Assembly (NCBI GenBank): GCA_027257055.1
Contig: JAPVLO010000039.1
Span: 4,370,501-4,434,500, forward strand
Source: Cephalopachus bancanus
Lineage: Eukaryota > Chordata > Mammalia > Primates > Tarsiidae
Direction: 5' to 3'
Length of the DNA: 64,000 bases
Position 1 is the stretch's first letter. Each line of letters starts with the position of its first letter. Positions 1-12,059 of the stretch are shown here, piece after piece. The notes under the pieces were generated by a model. It saw nothing but the letters and a program-made list of their open reading frames with translations. It was not told the DNA's origin and searched no databases. A program made the translations under genes and the position numbers.

Positions 1-394
1 TCCATGGTTACTGCTAGTGCCTTCGTTGTTTTGGGAATGCTGAAGTTGGCCTACAACACTAGAGAGGTCAGCCCAGTGGGATGTTGGAAACCAGTTTGGT
101 CATGCACATGTCTACAGAGCAGTCGACAGTTTGGAGTCTTGTCCTCCCCACCGAGGAAACTCAAGGCCTCAGGAACCTTCTAGCTTTGAGGATAAACACA
201 ACCATAGACTCTCCTGATAATCTAGGAGCCATGGGAGCTTAGGAACAGTCAACCCGTCCATGATGTGGGTTTGGGATGACATTGGCAGTGAGCTAGAGAG
301 TTGTAGAGGCCCAAATGCAGCCACCTTGCCCACAGCCCACTGCCCCACGGTGTCTTCCAGGGGGCCAAAGGTTTTCACACCTTTCTCATTCAAT
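1..394. other. Unique sequence, nothing recognised
   Basis: No repeat family, RNA gene or credible exon was recognised. Two short overlapping open frames on opposite strands have no recognisable motif. Confidence 0.5.
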
Positions 395-720
395 CATCGA
401 CTCATTCATTCACCAGTTAGGTATTCATTAGATACTTCTTATGCACCTCACCCCTTCTAAGCACGGGGGCACAGCAATGAATAAGACAAAGTGCCTGCCC
501 TCAAGGTACATGCATCCTAGTGGGAGAAATAGACTGTAACAGGTGAATACAGAAATATTACAATACCAGGATGGAATTACTACCTGAAAAAAAAACAGAT
601 CCAGGAGAGCCAACAGAGGGGGTGCCGTTTTAGACCATGAGGTCAGAAGACTGTGGTTTCAGGAGGCAGCATTTGAGCAAAGACATGAATGAAAGGAAGC
701 GACGCACTCTATGAATCTCT
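395..720 (-). repeat. L2 LINE 3' region, antisense
   Basis: The stretch reads like the reverse complement of an L2 3' end. It has the ATTCATTC start, a 'cagcaatgaataagacaaag' block, a 'tgccctcaaggtac' block, then 'agcatttgagcaaagacatgaa'-like sequence. This order is characteristic of ancient mammalian L2 read on the minus strand. It is diverged and has no coding potential. Confidence 0.7.
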
Positions 721-1415
721 GCGACAGAAGTGTCACCGAGTTACCATGATCGGTGAACCTCGACCCGCCAATCGCTGGGGGTAAATCACTTTTCAAATTC
801 AAGTTTTAAAAATACTCCCTTGGAGTAAGTGTTCTCAGATTTGTGCTGACTTCAGGAGGCCAGCAGACTGCCTTGGCAGCAACTTTTAAAAATAAAATGA
901 AAAGCAATTATATTCCATTGCAGCAATTTACTCAGTGGAAATCTGGGGAGCAAAACAAGGTAAATACCTTCCCTCCATCCTCAGGGGCCTCCTAGGATGG
1001 GGGCTTTTCTCTCTGCTGGAATCTGGCACTCCCTCCCCTGCTCCAGGATGCAAGCCCAGGCTGTCTACACAGCCCAGGGACCAAAATGGGACTGGGAGTG
1101 AGTCACCCAAGCACAGCCAACTTGGGCAGCGAACAGCAAAAACAAAGGCGAGCTCCTGTGTGTGCTTCCCAGACATGACACTTTCTAAGGAGGGTGCAGC
1201 CAAGCCAAGTCTCCGATGCCTCAGCATGTTGATCTGCAGTCAAGAAAGCTTAAAGTGACACACAGAGGGGAGGGAAGGCTGCCTGAATCCTGCTGTACTT
1301 TTAACCCAGCCACATGCCCCACATTCTCCTGGCTCACGCATGCATGTTCCAGTTTCTTATCTTCATTTCCAACCACCCACCCCTGTTCTAACAAGTCCCT
1401 CTGTTTTCACGTTTT
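721..1415. other. Unique sequence, nothing recognised
   Basis: Moderate GC, no recognised repeat. Open frames of 99 and 107 codons overlap on opposite strands here, but neither shows a domain, a signal peptide or exon-like boundaries. I treat them as chance frames. Confidence 0.5.
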
Positions 1416-1419
1416 TTTT

Positions 1420-2015
1420 TTTAATATGTGCAAATAGTACATGCTCAGAATATACAGAAAAGCAAAAAGGAAAAAACAAAAATCATTTGCAGTGTCACCG
1501 TTCAGCAATAACTGCTGTGTATCCTTCAAGAGTTTTTCTTCCCCATTTTATTTATGGATACATATTTTTAAACAAGCCACTGCCATACAATATGCCATTT
1601 AACATAATTTTTCACTTGAGGAATCAGAAATATCTTCCTAGGCCTATGTAAATGATAGAGTCATCCAAATGTGTTTACCAAATCATGTTTAACGGCTGCG
1701 GAGGATTCCATTTTATGACCAAACCATAATTTATTTGATTTTTTTCCTGTTATTGGAATTTTCATTATTATAAACAATGCAGCAATGAGCATCACTTACT
1801 CCTTCATTTAACAAGTATTTATAGAGTGCCTTCTGCGGCTAAGTTTGCGAGCACAGCCCTAATTATTCCCTGTGGGGAAATTTCTCAAAGTGGAATTGCT
1901 GGGTCAAAGCACAAACGTGCATTTAAGGCTTTTGAAACAAGCATATTAGTCTTGTTGCCAAATTGCCCCCAAAAAGGTTGTTCCAAGTTGTGTTTCTACA
2001 GCCTGATATGCGACT
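1420..2015 (-). mobile_element. Old L1 fragment (ORF2 end), antisense
   Basis: Diagnostic antisense L1 phrases are present: 'aggattccattttatgacc', 'ttataaacaatgcagcaatg', 'ggaattgctgggtcaaagc' and 'ttgccaaattgcccccaaa'. These correspond to the 3' part of L1 ORF2 in reverse. High divergence suggests an L1M-age copy. Confidence 0.75.
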
Positions 2016-2254
2016 GTCTGACTCCCAATGCTCTTGACCAATACCAACTTTTCTTTCCTTTCTTTCCTTCTTTGTTTGGGGGGGGCGGTTAATTTGTAGG
2101 AGAAAAACAATGTCTCATTTCACTTTTCAATCCTTTGCTGCTCTCCAGCCTGAACATGTTTTCCATGTGCAATGTCTATTTTGATTTCTCTTTTTGTGAA
2201 TTACTTATGCATAGTGCTGACAATACATCTTAATTAAGTCTAGGATGAAGAGGA

Positions 2255-2462
2255 AAGAATGGAGAAAATTAATAATTATTGAGTGCTTGTTATTTACCAG
2301 ATAGTGTGTACTATTGAGTTCGTGAAGAAATTCATTTGTCCTTACGATGGGTCTATCATCATTTCCACCACCATTTTATAGATGATGATGATACTGCTCG
2401 GAGACATTCACCTGCCCCAGGATGCACAGGTGAGCAAGGACAGAACCAGGATTCAAGCTCTG
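2255..2462 (-). repeat. MIR SINE, antisense
   Basis: Follows the reverse of the MIR consensus: 'attgagtgcttgttatttac', then a 'cattttatagatgatgatga' block, then 'gcacaggtgagcaaggacag' and 'accaggattcaagctctg'. Nearly the full core is present. Confidence 0.75.
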
Positions 2463-2763
2463 CTTCAGAGCTCCTTCCTACCACTGCCTCCTGAGAGGTG
2501 CTTAAACATCCTTTGATCCTGGGGTCCCTCTGACAGGGGAAACTGAGTAAGGACCAGACCTAAGATGCTCTGGGACCTCCTGTGGAGATATTGTCCCACC
2601 ACCATTCACTCGCTCACACTGAATGGCTTTCCCAGAGAATTTACCATCTCAATTATTTTTATCCATTTAGCCAAAGAGTCTCTACAATGTTCCTGAGGAA
2701 ACACCTGGAAAGTATAACTATCAAATGGCAGAGCCAGATCTTTCCCATTGCCACAGATGAGAA

Positions 2764-2786
2764 ATATATATATATATATATATATT
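2764..2786. repeat. (AT)n microsatellite
   Basis: Uninterrupted AT dinucleotide run immediately before an antisense L1 fragment. Confidence 0.9.
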
Positions 2787-2794
2787 TCTCCTGA

Positions 2795-3545
2795 TCTGTG
2801 TCTATTTTTTATACCAGTTTCATGCTGTTTTGAACACCATAATCTTGTAGTATAATTTGAAGTCAAATAATATGATGCCTCCAGCTTTCTTCTTTTTGCT
2901 TAGAATTACTTTGGCTATTCATGCTCTTTTTAGTTCCATATGAATTTTAGAATTTTTTTCTATCTCTATGAAAATGGTGTTGGTATTCTGATGGGAACTG
3001 ACAGGAATCTGTAGATTGCTTTTGGCAGTGTGAACACTTAAACAATATTGATTCTTCTAATTCATGGGCATGGGATGTTCTTCCATGTGTTTTGTCATCT
3101 GCAATTTCTTTGATCTGCATTTTGTGGTTTTCCTTATAGAGATCTTTCACCTCCCTGGTTAAATGTATTCCTAGGTATTTTGTAGGTATTGTAAATGGAA
3201 TTACTTCTTGATTTTTTTCTCAGTTTAGTCATTATTGGTATATAGAAATTTGTACAATCCTGCACCTTTTACTGAATTAATTGATCAAATCTAGGAGTCT
3301 TCTGGCAGAGTCTTTAGGGTTTTCTAGATATAGAATCATATTGTCAGTAAACAAAGAAAATTTGACTTACTCTTTTCCAATTTTGGTGGGTTTATTTCTT
3401 TTTCTTGCCTGATTGCTTTGGCTAGGACTTCCAGTACTATGTTGAATAGGAGTTTCCTATTCAGAATGATATTGGCTGTGAGTCTGTCATGTGCGGCTTT
3501 TATTATTGTGAGGTATGTTCCTTCTATGCCTGGTTTGTTGAATAT
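2795..3545 (-). mobile_element. L1 ORF2 fragment (reverse transcriptase region), antisense
   Basis: Antisense L1 signatures include 'cagtttcatgctgttttg', 'ctattcatgctctttttag', 'cctaggtattttgtaggtat', 'ttgcctgattgctttggcta' and 'ttccagtactatgttgaata'. This is the endonuclease-to-RT part of ORF2 read on the minus strand. Stop codons and indels break the frame; both ends are truncated. Confidence 0.9.
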
Positions 3546-3760
3546 ATAAATATATATTATTTGTTAAGAATATATATATATACATATATATGTTAAGAAT
3601 GGAAACTGGTGCTCATATATATGGGGGGGAGAGGGAAGGAAAGTGGGAGGGGGAAGGGAGGAAGAGGGAAGAGGAAAGACAGAGAAAGAAGGGAGGTTAA
3701 GCGAGAGGAAGAAAGAAAGGAAGAGGGAACAGTGAAAAAGAGAGAGACAGAGAGAATTGC
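3545..3760. repeat. AT-rich repeat followed by purine-rich tract
   Basis: A TATA-type low-complexity run (to about 3620) passes into an almost pure G/A tract (about 3624-3755) of GGGA, GAAA and GAGA units on the + strand. The 124-codon open frame starting at 3609 is a by-product of the purine bias. Confidence 0.85.
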
Positions 3761-3774
3761 TGGGTATTTGTTTT

Positions 3775-4005
3775 TCTTTTCTGATGTATCAAACTGTCAG
3801 ACCCTTGAGGGTAGAAGTTCTGTCATGCTTATCAATGTACTCCTAGTGCCTAAGGCAACCAACCACCACAGTTTGCCTGGGACCATGAAACTTAGGACAT
3901 GGGTGATAAAACTGGGAACATTCTGGGCAAACTTCAACGAGCTCATTACTCTACCAAAGTCCAGTACACTATATGACATGTAACAGCCACTCAGTAAATA
4001 ATAGT
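3775..4005 (+). repeat. L2 LINE 3' end
   Basis: Contains the L2 3' end phrases 'cagacccttgagggtagaag', 'actcctagtgcctaaggc' and 'cactcagtaaataatag', in the sense order. The middle (3870-3950) is not matched and may be an indel. Confidence 0.5.
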
Positions 4006-4094
4006 TAAAATATGTCAGCTATTTACTTGGCATTTACTAGATCACAACAGGTCTCAGCACACTGAGGTACAAATGTAAGTTTTTTTAACCCAAT

Positions 4095-5000
4095 GGGGTA
4101 TTTATAGCCATCTACAAGATTACAGAAACCTACACTTTCAGTGCAATTGAAACATGCACAAAAGGGAATGGAGAAGTTTTAAACAGTAAAACTGCTGGTG
4201 GTTGTAGCATTAAGGCTGTTTGATCAAGATGTCCAAGAAGCATCAAAGGCTTCCCTGCATTGGCGAGGGAGAACTGTTCACTGTGCCCCCCCCAAAAAAA
4301 TCCCAGAAAGGATGAATATTGTTCCCTGTTACTGAACAGGCTCAGGCAGATCAGAAAACACCAGCCAGACAGAGAGTGGTAACTGCCTTCTTTTTAGAGA
4401 AAGACAGAGGCCCATGGGAAATGTCACAGAGTATTAGGTAAGGATGGAGATCAGCAAGAGAGCTTTGCCCCTCCCCAGAGATCCAGCAGATGCTTGGCAC
4501 TGGCAGCAAAGGGAACTTCCTTCTGTTTTGTGCCATTAAGAAAAGAAATGGGCAGGGTCACAGCCGTTGTTGACAAGACACTGAACTTGCAGTGACCACA
4601 GATGAGCCTGAGCCGTGTGTGTATTTAAACACCCCGATGCAACCGGGTAGCATTTCAGCACCTGCAAAAGATGTGGCTGAGGGGAGGTGACTGAGAGTTC
4701 AGGAGCTGTTGCAGGACAGTGAGACCCACAGAGGAGAACCCACAAAGGGAACAGGTGCACTCGGACAGAGACACATCTGCCTAGGGGACTCACCAACTCC
4801 CACTGTGGGCAAACAGCATGTGTACTCAGGGACCACTCCGTGTTTCTACAGGCTATTCTGTAGGCTGTGCAAAGACCTCAGACCATGGAGATCTGGATAA
4901 TCCAAATCTTGTCTTTGTGTATAGGAAGTTAGGTTAGTGAACCCCTATGGACAATGCTAAAAATAAATATTTGAAGGAAAGTGAAGAAAGGATACACACA
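4095..5000. other. Unique sequence, nothing recognised
   Basis: No repeat or gene recognised. The small open frames on both strands lack any recognisable motif. Confidence 0.45.
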
Positions 5001-5009
5001 CTTCAGAAA

Positions 5010-5130
5010 GGTATACACTATTCACATCCCCATTTTAAGAATGTGGAAGTGGAGGTTCAGCAAGGTGAATGCATTTTCTTAGAATCACAAAACAAACCTC
5101 TGGGCTCACTGCAAATGCTACATCTTTCCA
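5010..5130 (-). repeat. MIR fragment, antisense
   Basis: A 'cccattttaagaatgtggaa' block followed by 'aggttcagcaaggtgaatgc' matches the reversed MIR core. Strongly diverged. Confidence 0.45.
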
Positions 5131-6224
5131 TTGTACATGCCCCCTCTCATGTCCCACTCACTCTTCCCTTTTGGATGCGAACAACAGGTAAGTGGAGTCA
5201 AGGTTCACATTACATGAAGAGTCAGCAACTCTCTTCCCTCAATGGGACATTCACGAGCCTTCCTCCCATATAGAGAGCACATATTATCTAGACATGCGTC
5301 TGAAACCTTTCTACACCATGTCCAAACAGCGGAGGTCCTCGGTGAGATTAAGATGTCTAACATCACTCCCTGTCTCTTCTGATGCCCAACACCTTGCACT
5401 TGCAATACATCATTTCTTTATTAGTGATCGGTAGAACTGCACTCATAGATGCTTTCCTATTCTGGGTCTTAATTTTGTACATTTCCAGTTTCCATGGAGA
5501 CACCACATTCTTGCATTCTAAGAGTGTCACTGTAAAACAATGTGAAAACAAAGCAACTTCACAGGAATGGCTCACTTTGGACATCCCCAAGCAACTCTCT
5601 CATCTGACAGGCAGGACCACTGTGGGGCACTTTGGGGTTAATTGCTGAGGCCAAGCACCCTTCTTTCTCCCCCATTCTAAGAGATGCTTTCCATGCCCAA
5701 CCTGGGGATCACGCTCACAGTTCCAAGAGCATCTCCAGGTCTCCCTGCTTCAATTATTGTACCAGTTATAATAGAGTTGAGAGGTAACTATGGCAACATG
5801 ATTTCAAGGATAAATACCACAATATCGCCTTCAACTTTTCTTCCCCCACAAAAAAAATGAAGAATTGAGAACATGTAGGATTAATAGCAGCACTTGTTAA
5901 AAAGCCAATGGACATCAGAGTTCAGAAAAAGCTTTAATTAGTGGAGTCTTTCCTGGTTCAGTTTAACATTGGCTCTGTGCCCCCACAGTGAAAGCACATG
6001 TGGGTGGTCAGCCTCAGAATTCAGTATCACAGAACTTGGCCCCATCGTGGCATCCAATCCTGGGTTGCTGGGTTCCCAAGGTGTGTTCCTAGGAGGCTCA
6101 GGGCTGTCAGCAGGCCAGTAGAGGACTTCGTGGCGAGTCAGGGTGAGCTACAGTGGTGCTGACCAGAGAACAGCGAAGGACATATTCATTGTCAGAGTTT
6201 CCCACTGATTGAGACCTGATAGGA

Positions 6225-6405
6225 GTTTAGGGCAGTGGCAAACCAGACTTGGAAATCAGACAGATGACTTAGGTTGAAGACACTGCTCCTCCACTTACTA
6301 GCAAGTTTACTTAACCTCCCCGCCTCAGTTTGCTCATCTGTAAATGGGGCTGAAGGCTGACCTCATAGCACTGTTGTAGGGATTAAATAAAGTCACAGGT
6401 GTGGT
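6225..6405 (+). repeat. MIR SINE
   Basis: Sense MIR order: 'cctccacttactagcaagtt', 'tcagtttgctcatctgtaaa', 'cctcatagcactgttgtagg' and 'gattaaataaagtcacaggt'. Confidence 0.8.
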
Positions 6406-6477
6406 AATCTGTCCAACAAAATCCATCTCCTGAGTCACATCTATGTTACCTTTCTCAGTCTCCCTGTGACTGAGTTA

Positions 6478-7780
<1,303 letters not shown>

Positions 7781-7785
7781 CAAGA

Positions 7786-8149
7786 TCTGACAATTAAGTT
7801 CACGAACTCATCCTAGAAAAAATACTCCATACTGCATTGCTGAATATCACTATGATCACCTTCAAAGTACTATCCTTGGGAAGCTATGCACCAGCACCAG
7901 TGTCTAGTCCACCTGTCGATGCAATTTTGGAACTCTTTCTGGAATGGCCATCAGAGTTGCCGTGGTATTAACTTTGATGTGCTGAATGTCATCAAATGTC
8001 TTCTTTTCAACATTTTCTCTACTTTCAGGTAAAGGAAAAAGTCATTGCGAGCCAGATCAGGTGAATGGGAAGGGTGTTCCAATACAGTTTTTTGTACAGT
8101 GATGCCAACATAAGTGCATGGTGGCAACTTCGTGAACTTAATTGTCAGA
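7786..8149 (-). mobile_element. Internally deleted mariner transposon
   Basis: Both ends carry the same 21-base terminal inverted repeat starting TCTGACAATTAAG. On the minus strand, the sequence just inside the right end runs into a frame that reads HPSHSPDLARNDFFLYLK. This matches the region around the last catalytic aspartate of mariner transposases (HPxYSPDLAPxDFFLFxxLK type). At 364 bp it is about a quarter of an autonomous mariner: the 5' end is joined directly to the C-terminal part of the transposase. No TA duplication is visible at either end, probably because of the neighbouring rearranged copy. Confidence 0.8.
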
Positions 8150-8337
8150 CCACAAAAAATAAGGATGATATGGCCATTCCAGAATGAGAATTCCAAAATC
8201 GCTTTGACAGGTGGACTAAGCACTGTCGTCAGTGTACAGCTTCCCAAGGGAAGTACTTCAAAGGTGACCATAGTGGTATTCAGCGATGAGGTATGCAACA
8301 CTTTTTCTAGGATGGTTCACGAACCTAATTGTTGGAC
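8150..8337 (+). mobile_element. Second partial mariner copy, inverted relative to its neighbour
   Basis: This segment is an inverted copy of the left part of the adjacent mariner (about 7786-7965). Shared blocks include 'ggaatggccat' with 'atggccattcc', 'tagtccacctgtc' with 'gacaggtggacta', and 'catcctagaaaa' with 'ttttctaggatg'. It ends in a diverged terminal repeat ('ggttcacgaacctaattgtt'). Translated on +, it gives a mariner C-terminus (…DDMAIPE…EFQNRFDRWTKHC…). Together with its neighbour it forms a roughly 550 bp inverted-repeat structure with a 3' mariner end on both outer sides. Confidence 0.75.
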
Positions 8338-8720
8338 CTCATATACAAGCCAAGCTTTCACCATGACCTTTCCGGCCTTTCCAAGGTCTGGTGCCCACCT
8401 GCTTTCAGCCTTCATGTCCTACACTCCTGTCTTCACCGTGCCTTCCAGATCCAAAAGGAGTTAGAAGTTGATAAAATAGATGGCCAGGGAGAAGTGGTCT
8501 TTTTTTTGTGTGGTCAACTAAGACCCTTTGTGTCATAGGTTAGGTTTCGGGAGAAGCCTCTAGCTTGGTCTGCATAACACCCAACAGCCACATGGTATCA
8601 ATGATCAATTCAGGAGGATCAGGTTGGACCAGTGCAGTGGGCTCTCAACTGGTCTCTGTCTTGGCCCCATTCAATCAAACCCTCACTCAGCTGCCAGAGT
8701 CATCAACTAAAACACTCTAC
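8338..8720. other. Unique sequence, nothing recognised
   Basis: No repeat or gene recognised. The open frame spanning 8114-8464 starts in the mariner sequence and is not a gene. Confidence 0.4.
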
Positions 8721-8724
8721 TACT

Positions 8725-8912
8725 TCATAATAATAAGAGCTAACACCAACTAGGTGCATAGCACCAACTAGGCACAAGGTATAATACCAAGCATGTTGCG
8801 TATATTAACACATTTAATCTTCCCAAGAAGCTTATACGTAAAGTATCATGATACTTCATTTGAGGCATAGAGAAGTTAAGTAGCTCGTGCATGGCAGGGG
8901 TAAGATTCAAAA
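8725..8912 (-). repeat. MIR SINE, antisense, with an 18 bp internal tandem duplication
   Basis: Reversed MIR: 'ataataataagagctaacac', 'atattaacacatttaatctt', 'aggcatagagaagttaagta' and 'gcatggcaggggtaagattc'. The segment 8744-8761 is repeated immediately (8762-8772, 'caccaactagg' twice), an 18 bp tandem duplication. Confidence 0.8.
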
Positions 8913-8944
8913 CTACATATTCTGACTTTTTTTCTCTTATTATT

Positions 8945-9140
8945 TCACCTTTTTTATTAAATTTTATTTTATTATAGTTATGTGGGGTATAAATAAGAAT
9001 TAACCACACAAATAGGCTGCATGCAGGTGAAGTTTGGGCCTTCAGCTGGTCCTCATTTCCCCTGGTTTGGGACTAGGTACCCTTTGTGTTGTTATATGTT
9101 CCCCCTCTCCCTCTCCTGGCAGTACCCTAATACATTATCC
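8945..9140 (-). mobile_element. LINE-like 3' end, same family as the copy near 21.1 kb
   Basis: Read on the minus strand this has a G-rich polypurine stretch, then a unique block, then 'taccccacat' and an AT-rich tail. That order is typical of an L1 3' UTR. The same block order recurs at 21121-21386. I do not recognise it from anthropoid L1 3' ends; a lineage-specific L1 3' UTR is the best explanation. Confidence 0.5.
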
Positions 9141-9559
9141 CATCTCCAGTAAAATATTTATATGGCTAAAGTGACCCCCCCTAAAATGTCACACAGGTGG
9201 TTTTTGCCTTATTAATACTTGCACTCTAACTCACATACACTCATGTTGGAGAAATATTAAGCTAGATTAGAAAAAGGAATAAAAAGAAAAGCTATATGGT
9301 GGTGTTAGACAATTATTAAATACCTAGAGGTGAATGAGAGATGGGTATAGAATCCTTTATCTTCCCCACTTTCCTGCAAAGTTTAGGTTTATGATTTTCT
9401 GATAAAGATTCTGTAACCTCACCATGGTTGTCTACTTGTTTGTGGCTCTGAAAATTAAATGAGATTGAATGGGATGACAGAGTGGTACCTTCCATAAGGA
9501 ATACTAGAGGTGTGCTGGGAAAGGCTTAACGACCAGCTCTCTGAGGGAAGACGATCACT

Positions 9560-9725
9560 GGTTTGTAGCATTTTCCAGTCTCCTCGGTATAAATACTCCC
9601 TCTATGGCCAATTTCAAGCTGCCAATATGATATCAACAAGCTGGTAGATTTCCTTAAAATTTCACAATCAGCTCTTGCCAGCCAATACGAGCTGGCTCCA
9701 GCACCACTGGAGGATAGGTCCTGCA
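9560..9725. repeat. Copy 1 of an unnamed medium-frequency repeat
   Basis: Shares 'taaatactcc', 'ggccaatttcaag' and 'agctggctccagcacca'-type blocks in the same order with 11325-11465. I cannot name the family. Confidence 0.45.
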
Positions 9726-9789
9726 GACAGCTCTTCAAGAGAGAGGCAACTCCGCTGTACATATTTAGAGGAATTCCTCTGTCTGCCAT

Positions 9790-11300
9790 ATGGAAATGAA
9801 GTTGTAACTCTTTTACAAGTGAAAAATGCAGCCAAAATTCTACACTATTCTAAATTATTTTTAGGAATAGGCAGTAAAATAATAACAATTAATTCACTCA
9901 CAGAGTGTAAAACTTGTAGACTGTTTGCACCAAATAATTTTTTTTCTCTTAAATGTTTTATTCAATGGCACTGAAATGTTTATTTCTATAATTTTAATAA
10001 GTACATTATGAGGACTGAGCTATACCAAAACAGGGCCATGACTGAAGTTTAGCACCCTACACACACAAGTATCTTTACTTGTTTTGGAATGGTACTCTGT
10101 GCAAGTTTCCCTTTTCTCTCATCTTTTTGGGCCTAGTTTGAAACGCAAAATATGTCTCAAGGTTGCACAAATCCAAGGCAGAGGAGCGAGTTTGATGTCC
10201 TATCTATATCCAGGCTTGTCTAAATTACTCAGTAATTTCATGAAACCCAAATTGCTTCTCCTGTGTCGACCTGAGTGAGACAGCTACTTAACCTCCTAAA
10301 AGGGATCTCTTATCACAGGTAATTTGAAGAGTTAAGCTATCAGCCTTTTCTGAAACCTTTGCAAAATGCCTGCTCATCTTCAATTCTTTCTGGGGTGGGA
10401 GGAAGAAGAAAGACAGTTTCTGTGACCCACGAAGAAGATTGCCTCCTGGAGACCACAGTATGGTGCTCAGAAGGGTCCAATTGCAGGTGACACAAAAGAA
10501 AGGGAGACTTCAAATGGTTTTAATAGTCAATGTTTGGAGTAAAAGATAAACCATATCAAATCTGAGTCAGTTGTTTTATTTTATTAAAATTGTTGATTTC
10601 TATAGATCTGCTATTCTTCACTTCTGGGCTACTACTACCAACACCAAACATTCCTCACCTTAAATGCAGTTCTTGGACAGACAAGTTTCTGCCAACTAGT
10701 ACTTGTGTGACTTTGAGTGCCTGCCTTGCCCTCTCTGATCCCCAGACTTTATCATTGGGATCCACCTTCAGTCCGTGGTCCCATCAACTAGCTGTCTGGG
10801 ACCAAGGGCGGCTATGTGCAAATCTATTCAATTTTCAGCTGAAGTCTACACTGAACATATGACTTTCCTATGTAGTGGAGAGGGCATCTGCCCACTTACT
10901 TCACAAAGATGGCAAATGACATGAAGGATATGAAAGCTCTTTGGGAGAAAAAGAAAGAGAAGGGCTGCCCAAATGTAGGGCACCACTAGTGTTAAGGACT
11001 TGTGGGTGACATGCAGCATGCCCAGAAGCAGTGAATTTTAGACCTGGGAAGAAAGTTCACAGTCGCCTAATCTAGTCTACCATCTCGCTACCAAAGCCTA
11101 AGCATTACAGCCTGCAGAGAGAACTCCTCAAACTCTGGATTATACACTAAGCAAAATTTCTTCACACCCTAATTACAACAAAATAACTACCATTTTCTGA
11201 GACTGATTCGGGTGAATGAAGTTTTTTACTTCATTTTACTTCAGATCCTGTAAGCTGGTAAGTGTTAAATAACTGGCTCTCCTCTCCCCCCTCCTCACAA
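9790..11300. other. Unique sequence, nothing recognised
   Basis: AT-rich, with no recognised repeat, exon or RNA. Open frames of 64 to 99 codons overlap on both strands with no motif. Confidence 0.4.
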
Positions 11301-11324
11301 AAAGCCCTGATTTTCACTGCTTGC

Positions 11325-11465
11325 CAATTCCTGCGGTGTAAATACTCCACTACGGCCAATTTCAAGTTATCAACATGAAGCTACTGAATGCAGAGTTAGA
11401 AAGAGATACATTGACTTTTAGAATTCAGTATAAGCCAGCTCCAACACCAATTTGGGGTGCCATTC
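11325..11465. repeat. Copy 2 of an unnamed medium-frequency repeat
   Basis: Contains 'gcggtgtaaatactcc', 'acggccaatttcaag', 'gagatacattga' and 'agccagctccaacacca', in the same order and orientation as 9560-9725. Family not named. Confidence 0.45.
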
Positions 11466-11484
11466 CTCTGAAAAATTTAAAATT

Positions 11485-11850
11485 ATTTCATTCCTGACCT
11501 CAAGGGATTGCATGAGCAGCTTATGGGGATAGATTTGTCAACAAATAACAAAAACACCAGACAATCAGAGTAATAACAGAGGAAGTGGGTTCCAGGTTCT
11601 ATGGAAACTCAGAGAAGCCAGCCATTCATTCAAGGGCAGCTACAAGATGAAAACATTTGAGCTGGGGTTTAAAGGAAGCATAGGAGTATGCCAGGTGAGC
11701 ACGGTGACAAGGAATAGGACAGAACTCCAGATGGGGGACACAGCACAAGCAATGGCAAGGAGTTGGGAGTGGGTGTTTCTGGGGCCTGGGAACCAGTTAG
11801 CTGTGTTCAAAAATTATATTAAAGCAGTTTCCAGCCCAGACCTCAGTGAC
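11485..11850 (-). repeat. L2 LINE, antisense (source of a local duplication)
   Basis: The reverse L2 order is visible: a 'ctcaagggattgcatgagca' block, 'gtcaacaaataac', then 'catttgagctggggtttaaa', 'aggagtatgccaggtgagca' and 'agcacaagcaatggcaagga'. L2 homology extends upstream of the block that is duplicated at 14.57 kb, so this is probably the source copy. Confidence 0.65.
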
Positions 11851-11933
11851 ATGATAAAGAAGGGCCTCTCCAGAAGTCTTTCTCTATTTCTATTAGATAT
11901 GTCCTTTCTACTGAAAGGATGCACACTCTCTAA
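11581..11933 (+). repeat. Local direct duplication, copy 1
   Basis: A 353-base segment that recurs in the same orientation at 14572-14944, about 3 kb downstream. The two copies share long identical runs and differ mainly by substitutions; roughly nine positions in ten match by eye. The left edge of homology is sharp at 'ggaagtgggttcc' and the right edge at 'ctctcta'. Confidence 0.9.
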
Positions 11934-12059
11934 ATAAGTGCTTGTCTGGGTATAAAGTTTCAGTTACGATGATAAATGAGTTCTAGAGAGGTTCTATACA
12001 ACATTGTTCCTATAGTTAACAAAACTGTGTTGTGACCTTAAAAATGTATTTTGAGGGTG

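Noticed and set aside
7951..8301. 116-codon minus-strand frame with a transposase motif, as a possible gene
   Set aside because: It crosses the junction of two rearranged mariner copies; only the C-terminal transposase piece is real, and no complete catalytic domain exists.
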